64,000 nucleotides of DNA from Caulobacter segnis (GCF_019931575.1 NZ_CP082923.1:2604001-2668000), one strand, 5' to 3'; positions 20,263 through 30,808 are shown, counted from the first letter of the stretch. Program-made: numbers and translations. Notes: generated by a model not told the origin, from the sequence alone.

Positions 20263-22662
20263 TTAGTGGGTGAGAACGGCGTCCGCGTCGCCCTCATCCT
20301 TCTTCGCACCCGCAGCAATCGGCTCGTCGGCCTCGTTCCATTCGACGGGCGTCAGCGGGCCGGTGAGGCCGTGCTTGAGCACCTCGTCCATGGTCGAGAC
20401 CGGGATGATTTCCAGACCGTCCTTGACGCTCTGGGGCACATCCGCGAGGTCCTTCTCGTTCTCCTGCGGGATCAGGACGGTCTTCACGCCCGAGCGCAGG
20501 GCCGCCAGCAGCTTCTCCTTCAGGCCGCCGATGGCGGTGACCCGGCCGCGCAAGGTGATCTCGCCGGTCATGGCGATGTCCTTGCGGATCGGGATCCCCG
20601 TCAGGACCGAGACGATGGCCAGGCCCATGGCCGCGCCTGCGGACGGACCGTCCTTGGGCGTGGCGCCATCCGGCACGTGGATGTGGACGTCGGTCTTCTC
20701 GAAGACTGGCGGCTTGATGCCGAACTGCAGCGACCGCGAGCGAACGTAGCTGTTGGCCGCCGAGATCGACTCCTTCATCACCTCCTTGAGGTTGCCGGTG
20801 ATCGACATGCGACCCTTGCCCGGCATCTTCACGGCTTCGATGGTCAGGATGTCGCCGCCGAATTCCGTCCAGGCCAGACCGGTGACGATGCCGACTTGGT
20901 CGACCTCGTCGGTCTCACCGTAGCGGTACTTCTTGACGCCGGCGTACTTGGCCAGGCGCTCGTCGTCGATCGTGATCGAGACCAGCTTCTCGCGGGCCAG
21001 GTCACGGACCGTCTTGCGCGCCAGGGCGCCCAGTTCCCGCTCCAGCGACCGCACGCCGGCTTCCCGGGTGTAGTAGCGGATCAGGTCGCGGATCGCCTTG
21101 TCCGGAACGATGAACTCGGCCGACTTCAGGCCGTGGTCCTTGATCAGCTTGGGCAGGATGTGCCGCTTGGCGATCTCCAGCTTCTCGTCCTCGGTGTAGC
21201 CGGGGATGCGGATGATCTCCATGCGATCCAGCAGCGGCTGGGGCATGTTCAGGCTGTTGGCCGTCGTGACGAACATCACCTGGCTCAGGTCGTAGTCGAC
21301 CTCCAGATAGTGGTCGCCGAACGTCGAGTTCTGCGACGGATCCAGCACTTCCAGCAACGCCGAGGCGGGATCGCCGCGGTAGTCGCTGCCCATCTTGTCG
21401 ATCTCGTCCAGCAGGACGAAGGCGTTCGTGGTCTTGGCCTTCTTCATCGACTGGACGACCTTGCCGGGCATCGAGCCGATGTAGGTGCGGCGGTGACCGC
21501 GGATCTCGGCCTCGTCACGCACGCCGCCGAGGCTCATGCGCACGAACTCGCGGCCCGTCGCCTTGGCCAGCGACTTGCCCAGCGAGGTCTTGCCAACGCC
21601 GGGAGGACCGACGAGGCACAGGATCGGGCCCTTGAGCGAGTTGGTCCGGGCCTGGACGGCCAGGTACTCGAGGATCCGTTCCTTGACCTTTTCCAGACCG
21701 TAGTGATCGGCGTCGAGGATTTCCTCGGCCTCCGCCAGGTCGATCTTCTTGGTCTTGGCCTTGCCCCACGGGATCGACAGAAGCCAGTCCAGATAGTTGC
21801 GGACCACGGTGCTCTCGGCCGACATCGGGCTCATGTTGCGCAGCTTCTTCAGCTCGCTCTCGGCCTTGGTGCGGGCTTCCTTGGAAAGCTTGGTCTTCTT
21901 GATGCGCTTCTCGAGATCGATCAGCTCGTCGCGCGAGTCATCCGGGTCGCCCAGCTCGCGCTGGATCGCCTTCATCTGTTCGTTCAGATAGTACTCGCGC
22001 TGGGTCTTCTCCATCTGGCGCTTCACGCGCGAGCGGATCTTCTTCTCGACCTGCAGCACCGAAATCTCGCCCTCCATGAGGGCGAAGACCTTCTCCAGGC
22101 GCTTCACGACGTCGAAGATTTCCAGCAGGTGCTGCTTGTCGCCGATCTTCACCGACAGGTGGGCGGCGATGCTGTCGGCCAGCTTGCCCGGCTCGGCGAT
22201 CTGAGGGATCGACGCCAGGGCCTCAGGCGGCACCTTCTTGTTCAGTTTGACGTAGTTTTCGAATTGCTCGACGACCGCGCGCGACAAGGCCTCGGCCTCG
22301 GGGCCGGCGCCTTCGTCCTCGCTGACCTCGCCGATCTGGGCTTCGTAGAAGGACTCCTGGTCGGTGAACTTCACGACGGCGGCGCGGCCCTTGCCCTCGA
22401 CCAGCACCTTGACGGTGCCGTCGGGCAGCTTCAGCAGCTGCAGCACGGTGGCCAGCACGCCGACGTCGAAGATGTCGCCCGGCGCCGGATCATCATCCGC
22501 CGAGTTCTTCTGGGTGACGAGCAGAATCTGCTTGTCGCCGCGCATCACTTCCTCGAGGGCGCGCACGGATTTGTCGCGGCCCACGAAGAGCGGCACCACC
22601 ATGTGCGGGAACACAACGATATCCCGCAGCGGCAAGACAGGAAGCGTACGTAGTTCGGACAT
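20263..22662 (-). CDS. lon: ATP-dependent endopeptidase Lon
   Basis: 799 aa cytosolic AAA+ protease that degrades misfolded proteins and, in Caulobacter, regulators such as DnaA, CcrM and SciP (known from the family, not from this sequence). Seen: N-terminal substrate domain from MSELRTLPVLPLRDIVVFPH, Walker A GPPGVGKTSLGKSLAK, Walker B VLLDEIDKMG, and the Ser-Lys catalytic dyad in PKDGPSAGAAM and GLKEKLLAALRSGVKTVLIP. I chose the ATG at 22662 because it gives the usual family N-terminus; a longer in-frame start at 22707 is less likely. Confidence 0.97.
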   Translation of the reverse strand: MSELRTLPVLPLRDIVVFPHMVVPLFVGRDKSVRALEEVMRGDKQILLVTQKNSADDDPAPGDIFDVGVLATVLQLLKLPDGTVKVLVEGKGRAAVVKFTDQESFYEAQIGEVSEDEGAGPEAEALSRAVVEQFENYVKLNKKVPPEALASIPQIAEPGKLADSIAAHLSVKIGDKQHLLEIFDVVKRLEKVFALMEGEISVLQVEKKIRSRVKRQMEKTQREYYLNEQMKAIQRELGDPDDSRDELIDLEKRIKKTKLSKEARTKAESELKKLRNMSPMSAESTVVRNYLDWLLSIPWGKAKTKKIDLAEAEEILDADHYGLEKVKERILEYLAVQARTNSLKGPILCLVGPPGVGKTSLGKSLAKATGREFVRMSLGGVRDEAEIRGHRRTYIGSMPGKVVQSMKKAKTTNAFVLLDEIDKMGSDYRGDPASALLEVLDPSQNSTFGDHYLEVDYDLSQVMFVTTANSLNMPQPLLDRMEIIRIPGYTEDEKLEIAKRHILPKLIKDHGLKSAEFIVPDKAIRDLIRYYTREAGVRSLERELGALARKTVRDLAREKLVSITIDDERLAKYAGVKKYRYGETDEVDQVGIVTGLAWTEFGGDILTIEAVKMPGKGRMSITGNLKEVMKESISAANSYVRSRSLQFGIKPPVFEKTDVHIHVPDGATPKDGPSAGAAMGLAIVSVLTGIPIRKDIAMTGEITLRGRVTAIGGLKEKLLAALRSGVKTVLIPQENEKDLADVPQSVKDGLEIIPVSTMDEVLKHGLTGPLTPVEWNEADEPIAAGAKKDEGDADAVLTH

Positions 22663-22783
22663 GTGCTCAATACTCCCGGCCGAAGCGCCCTTGAGACGCT
22701 TGGCCATGCGGGCCGCCGTAACATCAGACGATGCGCCTGAGTCGAACGACCCGTCCGCCCGTGACTGGGCGAATGGTCGTTAT

Positions 22784-22813
22784 TTATGTGGACGTTTTAC
22801 AACAGGGTTCAAG
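22784..22813 (-). promoter_or_regulatory. putative sigma-32 (heat-shock) promoter of lon
   Basis: Minus-strand CTTGAAC (22807-22813) and CCACATAA (22784-22791) are 15 bases apart, close to the sigma-32 pattern CTTGAA-N(13-17)-CCCATNT. lon is a classical heat-shock gene, which supports the call; the -10 departs from consensus at two positions. Confidence 0.5.
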
Positions 22814-23004
22814 CACACTCACCTCACAGCGGCGACAGGTCGCGCGCGCCAGGCCAAGCTGGGGTGCGCATGCCCCCTGCCCCGCGCCGAAGGGGCATGT
22901 TCGCCCAAGGCTCGGAGTTTTCGAGGTTTTCGCTCGCTCAAGCTGCCCGTGGCGCCGAAGCCTCACCGGTCGTCCAACAGGTGTACGAAGTCAGGTTATC
23001 CACG

Positions 23005-23035
23005 AAAAAGGCGCGCCTTCACGGGAAGGCGCGCC
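23005..23035 (-). terminator. rho-independent terminator after clpX
   Basis: Minus-strand perfect 11-bp stem GGCGCGCCTTC with a four-base loop, directly followed by TTTTT, about 27 bases after the clpX stop. It separates clpX from lon. Confidence 0.9.
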
Positions 23036-23061
23036 CTAATTTCGCGGCGAAGCCGGCGGCC

Positions 23062-24324
23062 TTAGGCCGAGGCCGCCCCGCCCTTCTTCTCGGCGTAGAT
23101 CAGCAGCGGCTGGGCCCGGCCTTCGACGACCTCGGCGTTGACCACCACTTCCTCGACGCCCTCATAGTTGGGCAGTTCGAACATGGTCTCCAGCAGGATG
23201 CCTTCCATGATGGAGCGCAGGCCGCGGGCGCCGGTCTTGCGGGCGATGGCCTTCTTGGCGACGCCGTGCAGGGCGTCTTCCGTGAAGGTCAGGCCGATGT
23301 TCTCCATCTCGAACAGACGCTGGTACTGCTTGACGAAGGCGTTCTTCGGCTCGGTCAGGATCTTGACCAGGGCGGTCTCGTCGAGATCCTCCAAGGTCGC
23401 GACCACCGGCAGACGGCCGATGAATTCCGGGATCAGGCCGAAGCGCTGCAGGTCGTCGGGCTCGACGTTGCGCAGGATCTCGCCGGTGCGGCGCTCTTCC
23501 GGATCGGTGACCTTGGCGCCGAAGCCGATCGACTTGGCCGCGCCGCGCGCCGAGATGATCTTCTCGAGCCCGGCGAAGGCGCCGCCGCAGATGAACAGGA
23601 TGTTCGTCGTGTCGACCTGCAGGAACTCCTGCTGCGGATGCTTGCGCCCGCCTTGCGGCGGCACGGAGGCGACGGTGCCTTCCATGATCTTCAGCAGGGC
23701 CTGCTGCACGCCCTCGCCCGACACGTCGCGGGTGATCGACGGGTTGTCGGACTTGCGGCTGATCTTGTCGATTTCGTCGATGTAGACGATGCCGCGCTGG
23801 GCGCGCTCGACGTTGTAGTCGGCGGCTTGCAGCAGCTTCAGCACGATGTTCTCGACATCCTCGCCGACGTAACCGGCTTCGGTCAGCGTCGTGGCGTCGG
23901 CCATCGTGAAGGGCACGTCGATGATTCGGGCCAGCGTCTGGGCCAGCAGCGTCTTACCCGTACCGGTCGGACCGACCAGCAGGATGTTCGACTTGGCCAG
24001 TTCGACGTCGTTGTTCTTCGACGCGTGGTTCAGGCGCTTGTAGTGGTTGTGCACCGCGACCGCGAGCACCTTCTTGGCGTGACCTTGACCGATCACGTAA
24101 TCGTCCAGGACTTCGCAGATCTCGCGCGGCGTCGGCACGCCGTCCTTGGACTTCACGAAGGCGATCTTGTGCTCTTCGCGGATGATATCCATGCACAGTT
24201 CGACGCATTCATCACAAATGAACACCGTCGGCCCGGCGATGAGCTTGCGCACCTCGTGCTGGCTCTTTCCGCAGAAAGAACAATACAGAGTGCTCTTGGT
24301 GTCGCCGCTCGCGGCTTTCGTCAT
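23062..24324 (-). CDS. clpX: ATP-dependent Clp protease ATP-binding subunit ClpX
   Basis: 420 aa AAA+ unfoldase that feeds substrates to ClpP. The N-terminal zinc-binding domain shows four cysteines (LYCSFCGKS and [10 protein letters not shown], residues 15, 18, 37, 40). Walker A is [15 protein letters not shown], Walker [13 protein letters not shown], and the ClpP-docking IGF loop appears as [14 protein letters not shown] lies five to six bases before the ATG. In Caulobacter ClpXP clears CtrA and is essential for cell-cycle progression (established knowledge). Confidence 0.97.
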   Translation of the reverse strand: MTKAASGDTKSTLYCSFCGKSQHEVRKLIAGPTVFICDECVELCMDIIREEHKIAFVKSKDGVPTPREICEVLDDYVIGQGHAKKVLAVAVHNHYKRLNHASKNNDVELAKSNILLVGPTGTGKTLLAQTLARIIDVPFTMADATTLTEAGYVGEDVENIVLKLLQAADYNVERAQRGIVYIDEIDKISRKSDNPSITRDVSGEGVQQALLKIMEGTVASVPPQGGRKHPQQEFLQVDTTNILFICGGAFAGLEKIISARGAAKSIGFGAKVTDPEERRTGEILRNVEPDDLQRFGLIPEFIGRLPVVATLEDLDETALVKILTEPKNAFVKQYQRLFEMENIGLTFTEDALHGVAKKAIARKTGARGLRSIMEGILLETMFELPNYEGVEEVVVNAEVVEGRAQPLLIYAEKKGGAASA

Positions 24325-24662
24325 GATCGCTTCTCACACTATGGCGACTTACGGCTTAACGCCGCGACGCCCCTCCGAGCGCATACGCCGCCACCGAAGC
24401 AGACAGGATATACGCCGGGAGTTGTCTAATCCTTGACATTCCCCGATCCGGGCTCGGTTCACAACCCTTCGCGGCTCCTTTCAAGCCTCAAACGTTCAAA
24501 CGGGCCGGATCGTGTCATGACCTCGTCATCTAAATTGGGCGATTGGCGCTCGGGCGCAAGCGTCGCACGTCTTGGCCCTTACGGTTGCGGCGGGAAGACC
24601 GTATTACCGAAGCTGGAATCGCAAGGAAATGAGCGCGCCCGACGCGCTCCAATGGTAGGTCG
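24325..24662. other. divergent intergenic region clpX / cicA
   Basis: About 340 bases between two divergent starts, so promoters for both genes are expected here. A TTGACA at 24433-24438 has no acceptable -10 at the right distance. No open frame, RNA motif or strong palindrome was found. Confidence 0.5.
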
Positions 24663-25337
24663 ATGGCGAAGCGTTCGTTGATGTCCAAGGGGTTGAGCGC
24701 GTCGCGCCCGATGACCGGCGACATGGGGCACGAGCCCGGTCTGGTCGCCTTCGACTTCGACGGCACCCTGACCGTCAAGGACAGCTTCAACGCGTTCCTG
24801 AAGTGGCGCGCGGGGCCGCGGAAGTGGACGCGCGGCGTCCTGCGCCTGACCCCGTCGCTGATCGCCTACGTGTTCGATCGCAACCGCGCGAAACTCAAGG
24901 CCGCCGCGGTTCGCGAGTTCCTGAAGGGCGCCACGGTCGAGCAGATCGAGAACGACGCCCGGGCCTTCGCCCAGACCCACGCCCCCGCCCTGCTGCGGCC
25001 CGACGCCGTGGCCGTCTGGCGTTCGTGGCGGGCCAAGGGCGCCAAGCTGGTGATCGTCACCGCCTCGCCCGAGATCACCGTCGCGCCGTTCGCTCGAGGC
25101 CTGGGCGCCGACATGCTGATCGGCACGCGCCTGATGACCAACGAGGACGGCCGCATCCTGGGCGGCCTGGACGGGAACAACTGCCGGGCCAAGGAGAAGG
25201 TGCTGCGCCTGCGCGAGATCTTCGGCGCCGACGTCCACCTGACGGCGGCCTATGGCGACACCTCGGGCGACACCGAGATGCTCGCCATCGCCGACGAGAA
25301 GGGCTACCGCGTCTTCCGGGGCAAGCCGATCACCTGA
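24663..25337 (+). CDS. cicA: HAD-superfamily (subfamily IB) phosphatase CicA
   Basis: 224 aa HAD hydrolase: motif I AFDFDGTLTVKDSF, motif II VIVTASPEI, and motif IV AYGDTSGDTEMLAIAD, matching the HAD-IB group that includes SerB-like enzymes. The nucleophile is the first Asp of DFDGT. A HAD gene sitting between clpP and clpX and transcribed oppositely matches Caulobacter cicA, whose overexpression is reported to disturb growth and morphology. The true start may be one of the later ATGs (codons 7, 17 or 21), as the domain begins only at residue 27. Confidence 0.88.
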   Translation: MAKRSLMSKGLSASRPMTGDMGHEPGLVAFDFDGTLTVKDSFNAFLKWRAGPRKWTRGVLRLTPSLIAYVFDRNRAKLKAAAVREFLKGATVEQIENDARAFAQTHAPALLRPDAVAVWRSWRAKGAKLVIVTASPEITVAPFARGLGADMLIGTRLMTNEDGRILGGLDGNNCRAKEKVLRLREIFGADVHLTAAYGDTSGDTEMLAIADEKGYRVFRGKPIT

Positions 25338-25365
25338 GCGGATTTGCCGCAGGCTCCGGGATAAC

Positions 25366-25399
25366 AAAAAAGCCGCCGATCTGAAGATCGGCGGCTTTG
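25366..25399. terminator. bidirectional terminator between cicA and clpP
   Basis: Perfect 11-bp stem AGCCGCCGATC with a TGAA loop. The minus-strand side is followed by six T residues (clpP end), and the plus-strand side by TTTGTCGTTT (cicA end), so it probably serves both convergent genes. Confidence 0.85.
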
Positions 25400-25420
25400 T
25401 CGTTTCAGCGAAGCTTCGCC

Positions 25421-26053
25421 CTATTCGGCGCCGGCCTCGGCCGCTTCGCGGCTGTCGTAGACGTGGTCGACCAGACCCCAGGCCTTGGCCTCGTCGGCGC
25501 TCATGAAGTGGTCGCGGTCCAGGGTGCGCTCGACCTCTTCATAGGTGCGGCCGCAGTGCTTGACGTAGATCTCGTTCAGGCGGCGCTTGGTCTTGATGAT
25601 GTCCTCGGCATGGCGCTCGATGTCCGAGGCCTGACCGCGGAAGCCGCCCGACGGCTGGTGCACCATGATGCGGGCGTTGGGCAGCGAGATACGCTGGCCC
25701 GCGGCGCCGGCGGCGAGCAGCAGGCTGCCCATCGAGGCGGCCATGCCCATGCACACCGTCGAGACCGGGCTCTTGATGTATTGCATGGTGTCGTAGATCG
25801 CGAGACCAGCCGTCACCACGCCGCCCGGCGAGTTGATGTACATGGCGATCTCTTTCTTGGGGTTCTCGGACTCCAGGAACAGCAGCTGGGCGCAGATCAG
25901 GCTGGCCATGCCGTCTTCCACCGGACCGGTCAGGAAGATGATCCGTTCCTTCAGCAGACGGGAGAAGATGTCGAACGCGCGCTCGCCGCGGCTGGTCTGC
26001 TCGACCACCATCGGAACCAGGTTCATCGCCGTCGCCATCGGATCGTACATCAT
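25421..26053 (-). CDS. clpP: ATP-dependent Clp protease proteolytic subunit ClpP
   Basis: 210 aa self-compartmentalising serine protease. The catalytic triad is visible as Ser107 (GMAASMGS), His132 (IMVHQPSGG) and an Asp near residue 181 (LDRDHFMS). [18 protein letters not shown] is the handle/oxyanion region. AAGGG lies upstream of the start. Forms a proteostasis block with tig upstream and clpX beyond cicA. Confidence 0.97.
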   Translation of the reverse strand: MMYDPMATAMNLVPMVVEQTSRGERAFDIFSRLLKERIIFLTGPVEDGMASLICAQLLFLESENPKKEIAMYINSPGGVVTAGLAIYDTMQYIKSPVSTVCMGMAASMGSLLLAAGAAGQRISLPNARIMVHQPSGGFRGQASDIERHAEDIIKTKRRLNEIYVKHCGRTYEEVERTLDRDHFMSADEAKAWGLVDHVYDSREAAEAGAE

Positions 26054-26177
26054 AGGGATCGCCCTTCGTCGTGTGTGCTGGCGGTGCGAAAACGAATCAG
26101 CCCCCGCGCGCCGTCGCTATCGCATATCGCGTGGCGCTTAACAGGTTGCAAGGAGCGGGCGTTTTCGCGGCGATACG

Positions 26178-26207
26178 AAAAGGGCGCGGCCCTCGCGGAC
26201 CGCGCCC
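26178..26207 (-). terminator. rho-independent terminator after tig
   Basis: Minus-strand 11-bp stem (one G-T pair) with a GCGA loop, then TTTT, about 25 bases after the tig stop. Confidence 0.85.
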
Positions 26208-26231
26208 CATTTCATTGGACTTTAGACAGCC

Positions 26232-27590
26232 TTAGCCGCCGTAGCCTTCCGGCAGGTCGTCTTCTTCCAGGAGCTCGTCCTTGGAGACTTCCTTTTCGTC
26301 GATCTTGGCCTTGCCGAAGATCAGGTCGACGACCTTGTCCTCGTAGATCGGGGCGCGCAGGGCGGCCTGCAGGTCGGCGCGCTGGCGGTACATGTCGAAC
26401 ACCTGCTGGGCTTGCGCGCCGTACTGGCGAGCTTCGCGCATGATGGCGTCGGTCAGTTCCTGGTCGGTGACGACGACGTCGTTCTTGCGACCGATCTCGG
26501 CCAGCACCAGACCCAGGCGCACGCGGCGCTCGGCGATCTTCCGGTACTCGTCCTTCAGCTGGTCTTCCGACTTCTCGGCGTCTTCCGGCGGCAGACCGCC
26601 ACGGGCCTTGTCGGCCTCGACCTGTTGCCAGATGCCGGCGAACTCGGCGTCGACCATGCGCGGCGGCAGCGGGAAGTCGTGCTTGGTGTCCAGCACGTCC
26701 AGCAGGGCGCGCTTCAGCTTGAAGCGCGAGCTGTTGTCGTAGCGGCTGCCCAGGTTCGAGCGCAGCAGGTCCTTCAGGGCGGCCAGGTCCGACAGACCCA
26801 GGCGCTTGGCCAGTTCGTCGTCGGCCTTGCCGTCGACCGGCGCGCGGACTTCTTGCACCTTGGTGGCGAACTCGGCGTCCTTACCGGCCAGTTCCTTGGC
26901 CTGGTATTCTTCCGGGAACTTCACCTTCACGACCACGTCGTCGCCCGGCTTGGCGCCGACCAGCTGGTCTTCGAAGCCCGGGATGAACTGACCCGAACCC
27001 AGGACCAGCTCGGCGCCTTCGGCCTTGCCGCCGGCGAATTCGACGCCGTCGATCGTGCCGACGAAGTCGATCAGCAGTTGGTCGCCGTCCTTGGCCTTCA
27101 GGCTCTTGCCCGTGCGCGGCTCGTAGGTGCGGGCCTGCTTGGCCAGCTCGTCCAGGGCCTCGTCGACCTCGGCGTCGCCGACCTTGTAGACCGGCTTGGT
27201 CAGCTCGATCGAAGCCGGGTCGATCGGTTCGAATTCCGGCATCACCTCGACGGCCAGCTCGAAGGCCAGGTCTTCACCGCCGGCGATGACCTTTTCCATG
27301 TCCGACGACGGGTTCAGCTCGGGCTGACCGGCCGGACGCAGCTTGTTCTCTTCGAGGACCTTCTGGGTGGTCTCGTTCAGGGCCTGCTCGACGACTTCGC
27401 CCATCAGGGCCTTGCCGTACAGGCGACGGACGTGGGCGGTGGGCACCTTGCCGGGGCGGAAGCCCTTCACGTTCATCTGCGGGGCGACTTCGGCGATCCG
27501 CGCATCGAGGCGCGTGGCCAGTTCACTCGCGGGCACCGTGACGCCAAAAACGCGGCTGAGGCCTTCGCCCGACTTTTCAACGATCTGCAT
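26232..27590 (-). CDS. tig: trigger factor (ribosome-associated chaperone, PPIase)
   Basis: 452 aa. The N-terminal ribosome-binding domain carries [11 protein letters not shown] (residues about 40-50), followed by the FKBP-like peptidyl-prolyl isomerase domain ([20 protein letters not shown]) and the alpha-helical C-terminal chaperone arms, ending in an acidic tail ([19 protein letters not shown]). I chose the ATG at 27590 ([10 protein letters not shown]), the usual family start; another ATG six bases upstream is also possible. The open frame continues far upstream through the tRNA-Leu gene, which is not coding. Confidence 0.96.
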   Translation of the reverse strand: MQIVEKSGEGLSRVFGVTVPASELATRLDARIAEVAPQMNVKGFRPGKVPTAHVRRLYGKALMGEVVEQALNETTQKVLEENKLRPAGQPELNPSSDMEKVIAGGEDLAFELAVEVMPEFEPIDPASIELTKPVYKVGDAEVDEALDELAKQARTYEPRTGKSLKAKDGDQLLIDFVGTIDGVEFAGGKAEGAELVLGSGQFIPGFEDQLVGAKPGDDVVVKVKFPEEYQAKELAGKDAEFATKVQEVRAPVDGKADDELAKRLGLSDLAALKDLLRSNLGSRYDNSSRFKLKRALLDVLDTKHDFPLPPRMVDAEFAGIWQQVEADKARGGLPPEDAEKSEDQLKDEYRKIAERRVRLGLVLAEIGRKNDVVVTDQELTDAIMREARQYGAQAQQVFDMYRQRADLQAALRAPIYEDKVVDLIFGKAKIDEKEVSKDELLEEDDLPEGYGG

Positions 27591-27772
27591 CGACATTCTT
27601 AAATTCTCGGGTCGAGGCGCCGAGCGCCCGAGCTCCGCCCTGGGGTCCAAAAGATCGACGCCGCCCGCGAGGCCGGGGCGGCGAAAGAGCGCCCTTATGT
27701 CACGACGTGCGCGAGCATCCAAGAGCGGGATAGGTAAAACTCGCGACAGTCGGCTGACCGTCACGAGGCGTC

Positions 27773-27857
27773 TGGTGCGGATGAGAGGACTCGAACCTCC
27801 ACGCCTCTCGGCGCTAGAACCTAAATCTAGTGCGTCTACCAGTTTCGCCACATCCGC
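27773..27857 (-). tRNA. tRNA-Leu (TAG)
   Basis: 85-base class II tRNA with long variable arm on the minus strand. Acceptor GCGGATG/CATCCGC, anticodon stem CTAGA/TCTAG with loop TTTAGGT giving anticodon TAG, T loop TTCGAGT, encoded CCA. Confidence 0.97.
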
Positions 27858-27901
27858 GTGCGACGGGGATTACGGACTTGAGGCCGGACGCGCAAGCCCG
27901 C

Positions 27902-29353
27902 TCAGCGTCGCGCGTACAGCTGCGCCAGCACGGCGGGCGCCAGGCCGGGCAGGTCCTCGGCGATCAGGCCCGGGCCGTGACGACCGCCCGCTTCGGCGTG
28001 GATCCAGGCTCCGGCGCAGGCCGCCTCGAAACTCTCCATACCCTGGGCGATCAGCCCGCCGATGAAGCCGGCCAGCACGTCGCCCGAACCGGCGGTGGCC
28101 AGCCAGGGCGAGCCGTTCAGCGACACGGCCGCCCGGCCGTCCGGCGCGGCGATCACGGTGTCGGCGCCCTTCAGGAGCACCACGGCCCCCGCCCGCCTGG
28201 CCGCCTCCCGCGTGGCCGCGATCCGCTCGGGCGACCTCGTCAGCAGCCCCGGGAAGATCCGCTCGAACTCACCGGGATGCGGCGTCAGCACGTCGTCCCG
28301 GTCGAGGCAGGCGAACAACGCTTCCGGATCGTGCCGGAAACTCGTCAGGGCGTCGGCGTCGACGACCAGGGCCGCGCCGGTCCGGGCCAAGGCCGCCAGG
28401 TTGCGGGCGGTCGCCTCCCCCACCCCGGCCGCCGGACCGATGATCACCGCGTCGGCCAGCTCGCCGGCGCTCTCCAGGTCGGCGTCCGACTCGAACGGGG
28501 CCAGCATCACCGCCTCGAGATGGGCCGCGTTCACCGCCAGGGCGTTTGGCGGCGACAGCACGGTCACCGCGCCGGCCCCGATACGCAGCCCCCCACGCGC
28601 CGACAGCCGCGCCGCCCCGGTGTTCCAGGCCTCGCCGCTGACGACCTTCAGCCGGCCTCGCGTATGCTTGTGGGCGTCCAGCGCCGGCCAGGGAAAGCGC
28701 CGCGCCCAGAGGTCGGGATCGTTCTCGAACAGGTCCGCGCCCTCGCCGGACGACAGGCCGATGTCGGCGACGAGGATCTCGCCGCACGCCTTGCGCCCCT
28801 CGACCAGCACGTGGGCCCGCTTGCGGCGGTGGAAGGTCACGGTCAGCTCGGCGCTGAAGGCCGCCTCGCCCAGGGGGCGACCGGTATCGCCGTGCAGGCC
28901 CGACGGCGTGTCGACCGCGACGATGGCCAGCGCCCGCTCCCGGCACAGCCGAGCCAGCCCCGCGACCTCGCCCTCCAGCGGACGCGACAGTCCCGCCCCG
29001 AACAGCGCGTCTATATAGAGTGCGCCGCCCGCCAATTCCGTCGACAGCGGCCGGGTCTCACCCTTCCAGCGCGAGGCAGCCCAGCGGGCGGCGTCGGTGG
29101 ACGGTGAATAGGCCGCCTCGACCACCACCTGCCAGCCGCGCCGACGCAGGTGGCGCGCGGCGACATAGCCGTCGCCGCCGTTGTCGCCGGGGCCGCACCA
29201 GATCACCACCGGGCGATGGGCGTAGCGGGCGCGGACGGCCCGGGCCACGGCGTCGCCGGCCCGCTCCATCAGGACCGGCGTCGGCGTTCCCCGCGCGACG
29301 GCGGCGCGATCGGCCGCGACCATCTCGGCGACGGACAGTATCTCTCGCGGCAC
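27902..29353 (-). CDS. nnr: bifunctional NAD(P)HX epimerase / ADP-dependent NAD(P)HX dehydratase
   Basis: 483 aa metabolite-repair enzyme that restores hydrated NADH and NADPH. The N-terminal YjeF-N epimerase domain has VVIWCGPGDNGGDGYVAARH and VAVDTPSGLHGDTG; the C-terminal ribokinase-like dehydratase domain has VLTPHPGEFERIFPG, VVLLKGADTVIA and WLATAGSGDVLAGFIGGLIA with the catalytic Asp. Both halves look intact and length is standard for the fusion. Start is GTG behind AAGGAG. It follows tRNA-Leu and precedes a histidine phosphatase by 21 bases on the same strand. Confidence 0.95.
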   Translation of the reverse strand: MPREILSVAEMVAADRAAVARGTPTPVLMERAGDAVARAVRARYAHRPVVIWCGPGDNGGDGYVAARHLRRRGWQVVVEAAYSPSTDAARWAASRWKGETRPLSTELAGGALYIDALFGAGLSRPLEGEVAGLARLCRERALAIVAVDTPSGLHGDTGRPLGEAAFSAELTVTFHRRKRAHVLVEGRKACGEILVADIGLSSGEGADLFENDPDLWARRFPWPALDAHKHTRGRLKVVSGEAWNTGAARLSARGGLRIGAGAVTVLSPPNALAVNAAHLEAVMLAPFESDADLESAGELADAVIIGPAAGVGEATARNLAALARTGAALVVDADALTSFRHDPEALFACLDRDDVLTPHPGEFERIFPGLLTRSPERIAATREAARRAGAVVLLKGADTVIAAPDGRAAVSLNGSPWLATAGSGDVLAGFIGGLIAQGMESFEAACAGAWIHAEAGGRHGPGLIAEDLPGLAPAVLAQLYARR

Positions 29354-29374
29354 GCCGACTCCTTACTGCAGGCC

Positions 29375-29944
29375 CTAAAGCACCTGGCTCCGAGCTTCGC
29401 GCCCTTTCTCCACCAGGATCAAGCGGTCGCCGTCGATGTCGAAGACGGTGCGCGAGCAGTGGTCGGGCCGGAACGCCATCACCTCGGCGCCACCCGTCGC
29501 GGCGGAGACCGCCGCGTTCAGCGCCACGAAGTGACTGAACACCGCCGCGCCGCCATGCTCGCGCAGGGCCCCGGCCACGGTCCTGGTCCAGCCGACATAG
29601 TCCAGGTCGCCGACGATCTCGTCCCAGCGCCCTTCGAACGCCCGTCGCAGCCAGGCGGGCCGCTCCTCGTGGCTCAGCGCCGCCGGCGTGGGAATCTCGC
29701 CGACGCGCGGATCGATGATGATCTCGACGCCCAGGGCCTTGGCCAGCGGCTGGGCCGTCTCGCGGCAGCGGCGCAAGGGCGAGGACACTACATGCGTCGG
29801 TCTCTGCGCCCCGGGCAGGGCCAGGATTTCCTCGGCGATGGCCGCCGCCTGCGCCAGGCCCGCTTCGTCCAGACCGGGATCCTGGTCGGCGTCGCCCCAG
29901 GTCGAGGCCGGACGGCCATGGCGGATGACGTGCACACGGATCAT
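29375..29944 (-). CDS. histidine phosphatase family protein
   Basis: 189 aa. The phosphohistidine motif RHG is at residues 8-10 (HVIRHGRPAS), the arginine motif is SSPLRRCRETAQPL, the acid residue is probably in VGEIPTPAAL and the second histidine is in VFSHFVALNAAV. Members range from phosphoglycerate mutases to SixA-type and small-molecule phosphatases; the substrate cannot be read. Its ATG overlaps the preceding 77-aa gene by four bases, and nnr lies downstream, so the three may share a transcript. Confidence 0.9.
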   Translation of the reverse strand: MIRVHVIRHGRPASTWGDADQDPGLDEAGLAQAAAIAEEILALPGAQRPTHVVSSPLRRCRETAQPLAKALGVEIIIDPRVGEIPTPAALSHEERPAWLRRAFEGRWDEIVGDLDYVGWTRTVAGALREHGGAAVFSHFVALNAAVSAATGGAEVMAFRPDHCSRTVFDIDGDRLILVEKGREARSQVL

Positions 29945-30174
29945 GACGTCCGATCCCCAATGAGAAGGCCGCGCCCGTCGCCAGTCGCGCCGACACCGAA
30001 CATCGCGACCGCCAAAGCGCCCGGATCGGCAAGAACCGACCCTTTGAAGCCCGCATCGAGACCCGGGCGTTCCGCCGCAACTTTCAGCAACTCCGGCCAG
30101 AATGGTGAATTTCGCGCGCCATCCAGATACGAGAATTGGCCTCCGGTGATCGAAACCGGCGTGTGGTTGCGCAT
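29941..30174 (-). CDS. hypothetical protein (77 aa) coupled to histidine phosphatase
   Basis: Starts MRNHTPVSITGGQFSYLDGA at an ATG with AGGGG about six bases upstream; an in-frame GTG two codons earlier is less likely. The sequence is moderately hydrophobic in its second half (LADPGALAVAMFGVGATG) but has no clear membrane helix, and no domain is recognised. The start resembles a small amino-acid-binding or regulatory module, but I cannot support that. ATGA overlap with the phosphatase indicates translational coupling. Confidence 0.7.
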   Translation of the reverse strand: MRNHTPVSITGGQFSYLDGARNSPFWPELLKVAAERPGLDAGFKGSVLADPGALAVAMFGVGATGDGRGLLIGDRTS

Positions 30175-30295
30175 TTCCACCCCTGTTCAAACGAACGTTT
30201 CGCGCGATCGTAGGGGCCAAACGAGGCATCGCAAGGCCATTTGGCGGCCATTCCGAAAATGCACATTTCATCGGCGCCATATGCTCACTTCTTGA

Positions 30296-30760
<465 letters not shown>

Positions 30761-30808
30761 GCGTCCGGATCGTCAATACTTACGAAAGTTCTACAAAGGG
30801 GATACGGA

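Larger units (their letters stand above)
22663..23061. other. intergenic region between clpX and lon
   Basis: About 400 bases. Nearest clpX is its terminator (23005-23035). Nearest lon is a possible heat-shock promoter (22784-22813) and an untranslated leader of about 115 bases. The GC-rich middle (22830-22980) shows no supported gene. Confidence 0.6.

Noticed and set aside
20257..22653. 798-codon plus-strand open frame opposite lon
   Set aside because: Antisense shadow of lon; low-complexity LDGAD-type translation and no ribosome site.
24433..24461. TTGACA as a promoter for cicA
   Set aside because: At 17 bases downstream the sequence is GGTTCA, which is not an acceptable -10.
30189..30200. 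AAACG-AA-CGTTT inverted repeat upstream of the 77-aa gene
   Set aside because: Only five bases per arm, expected by chance many times in 64 kb.
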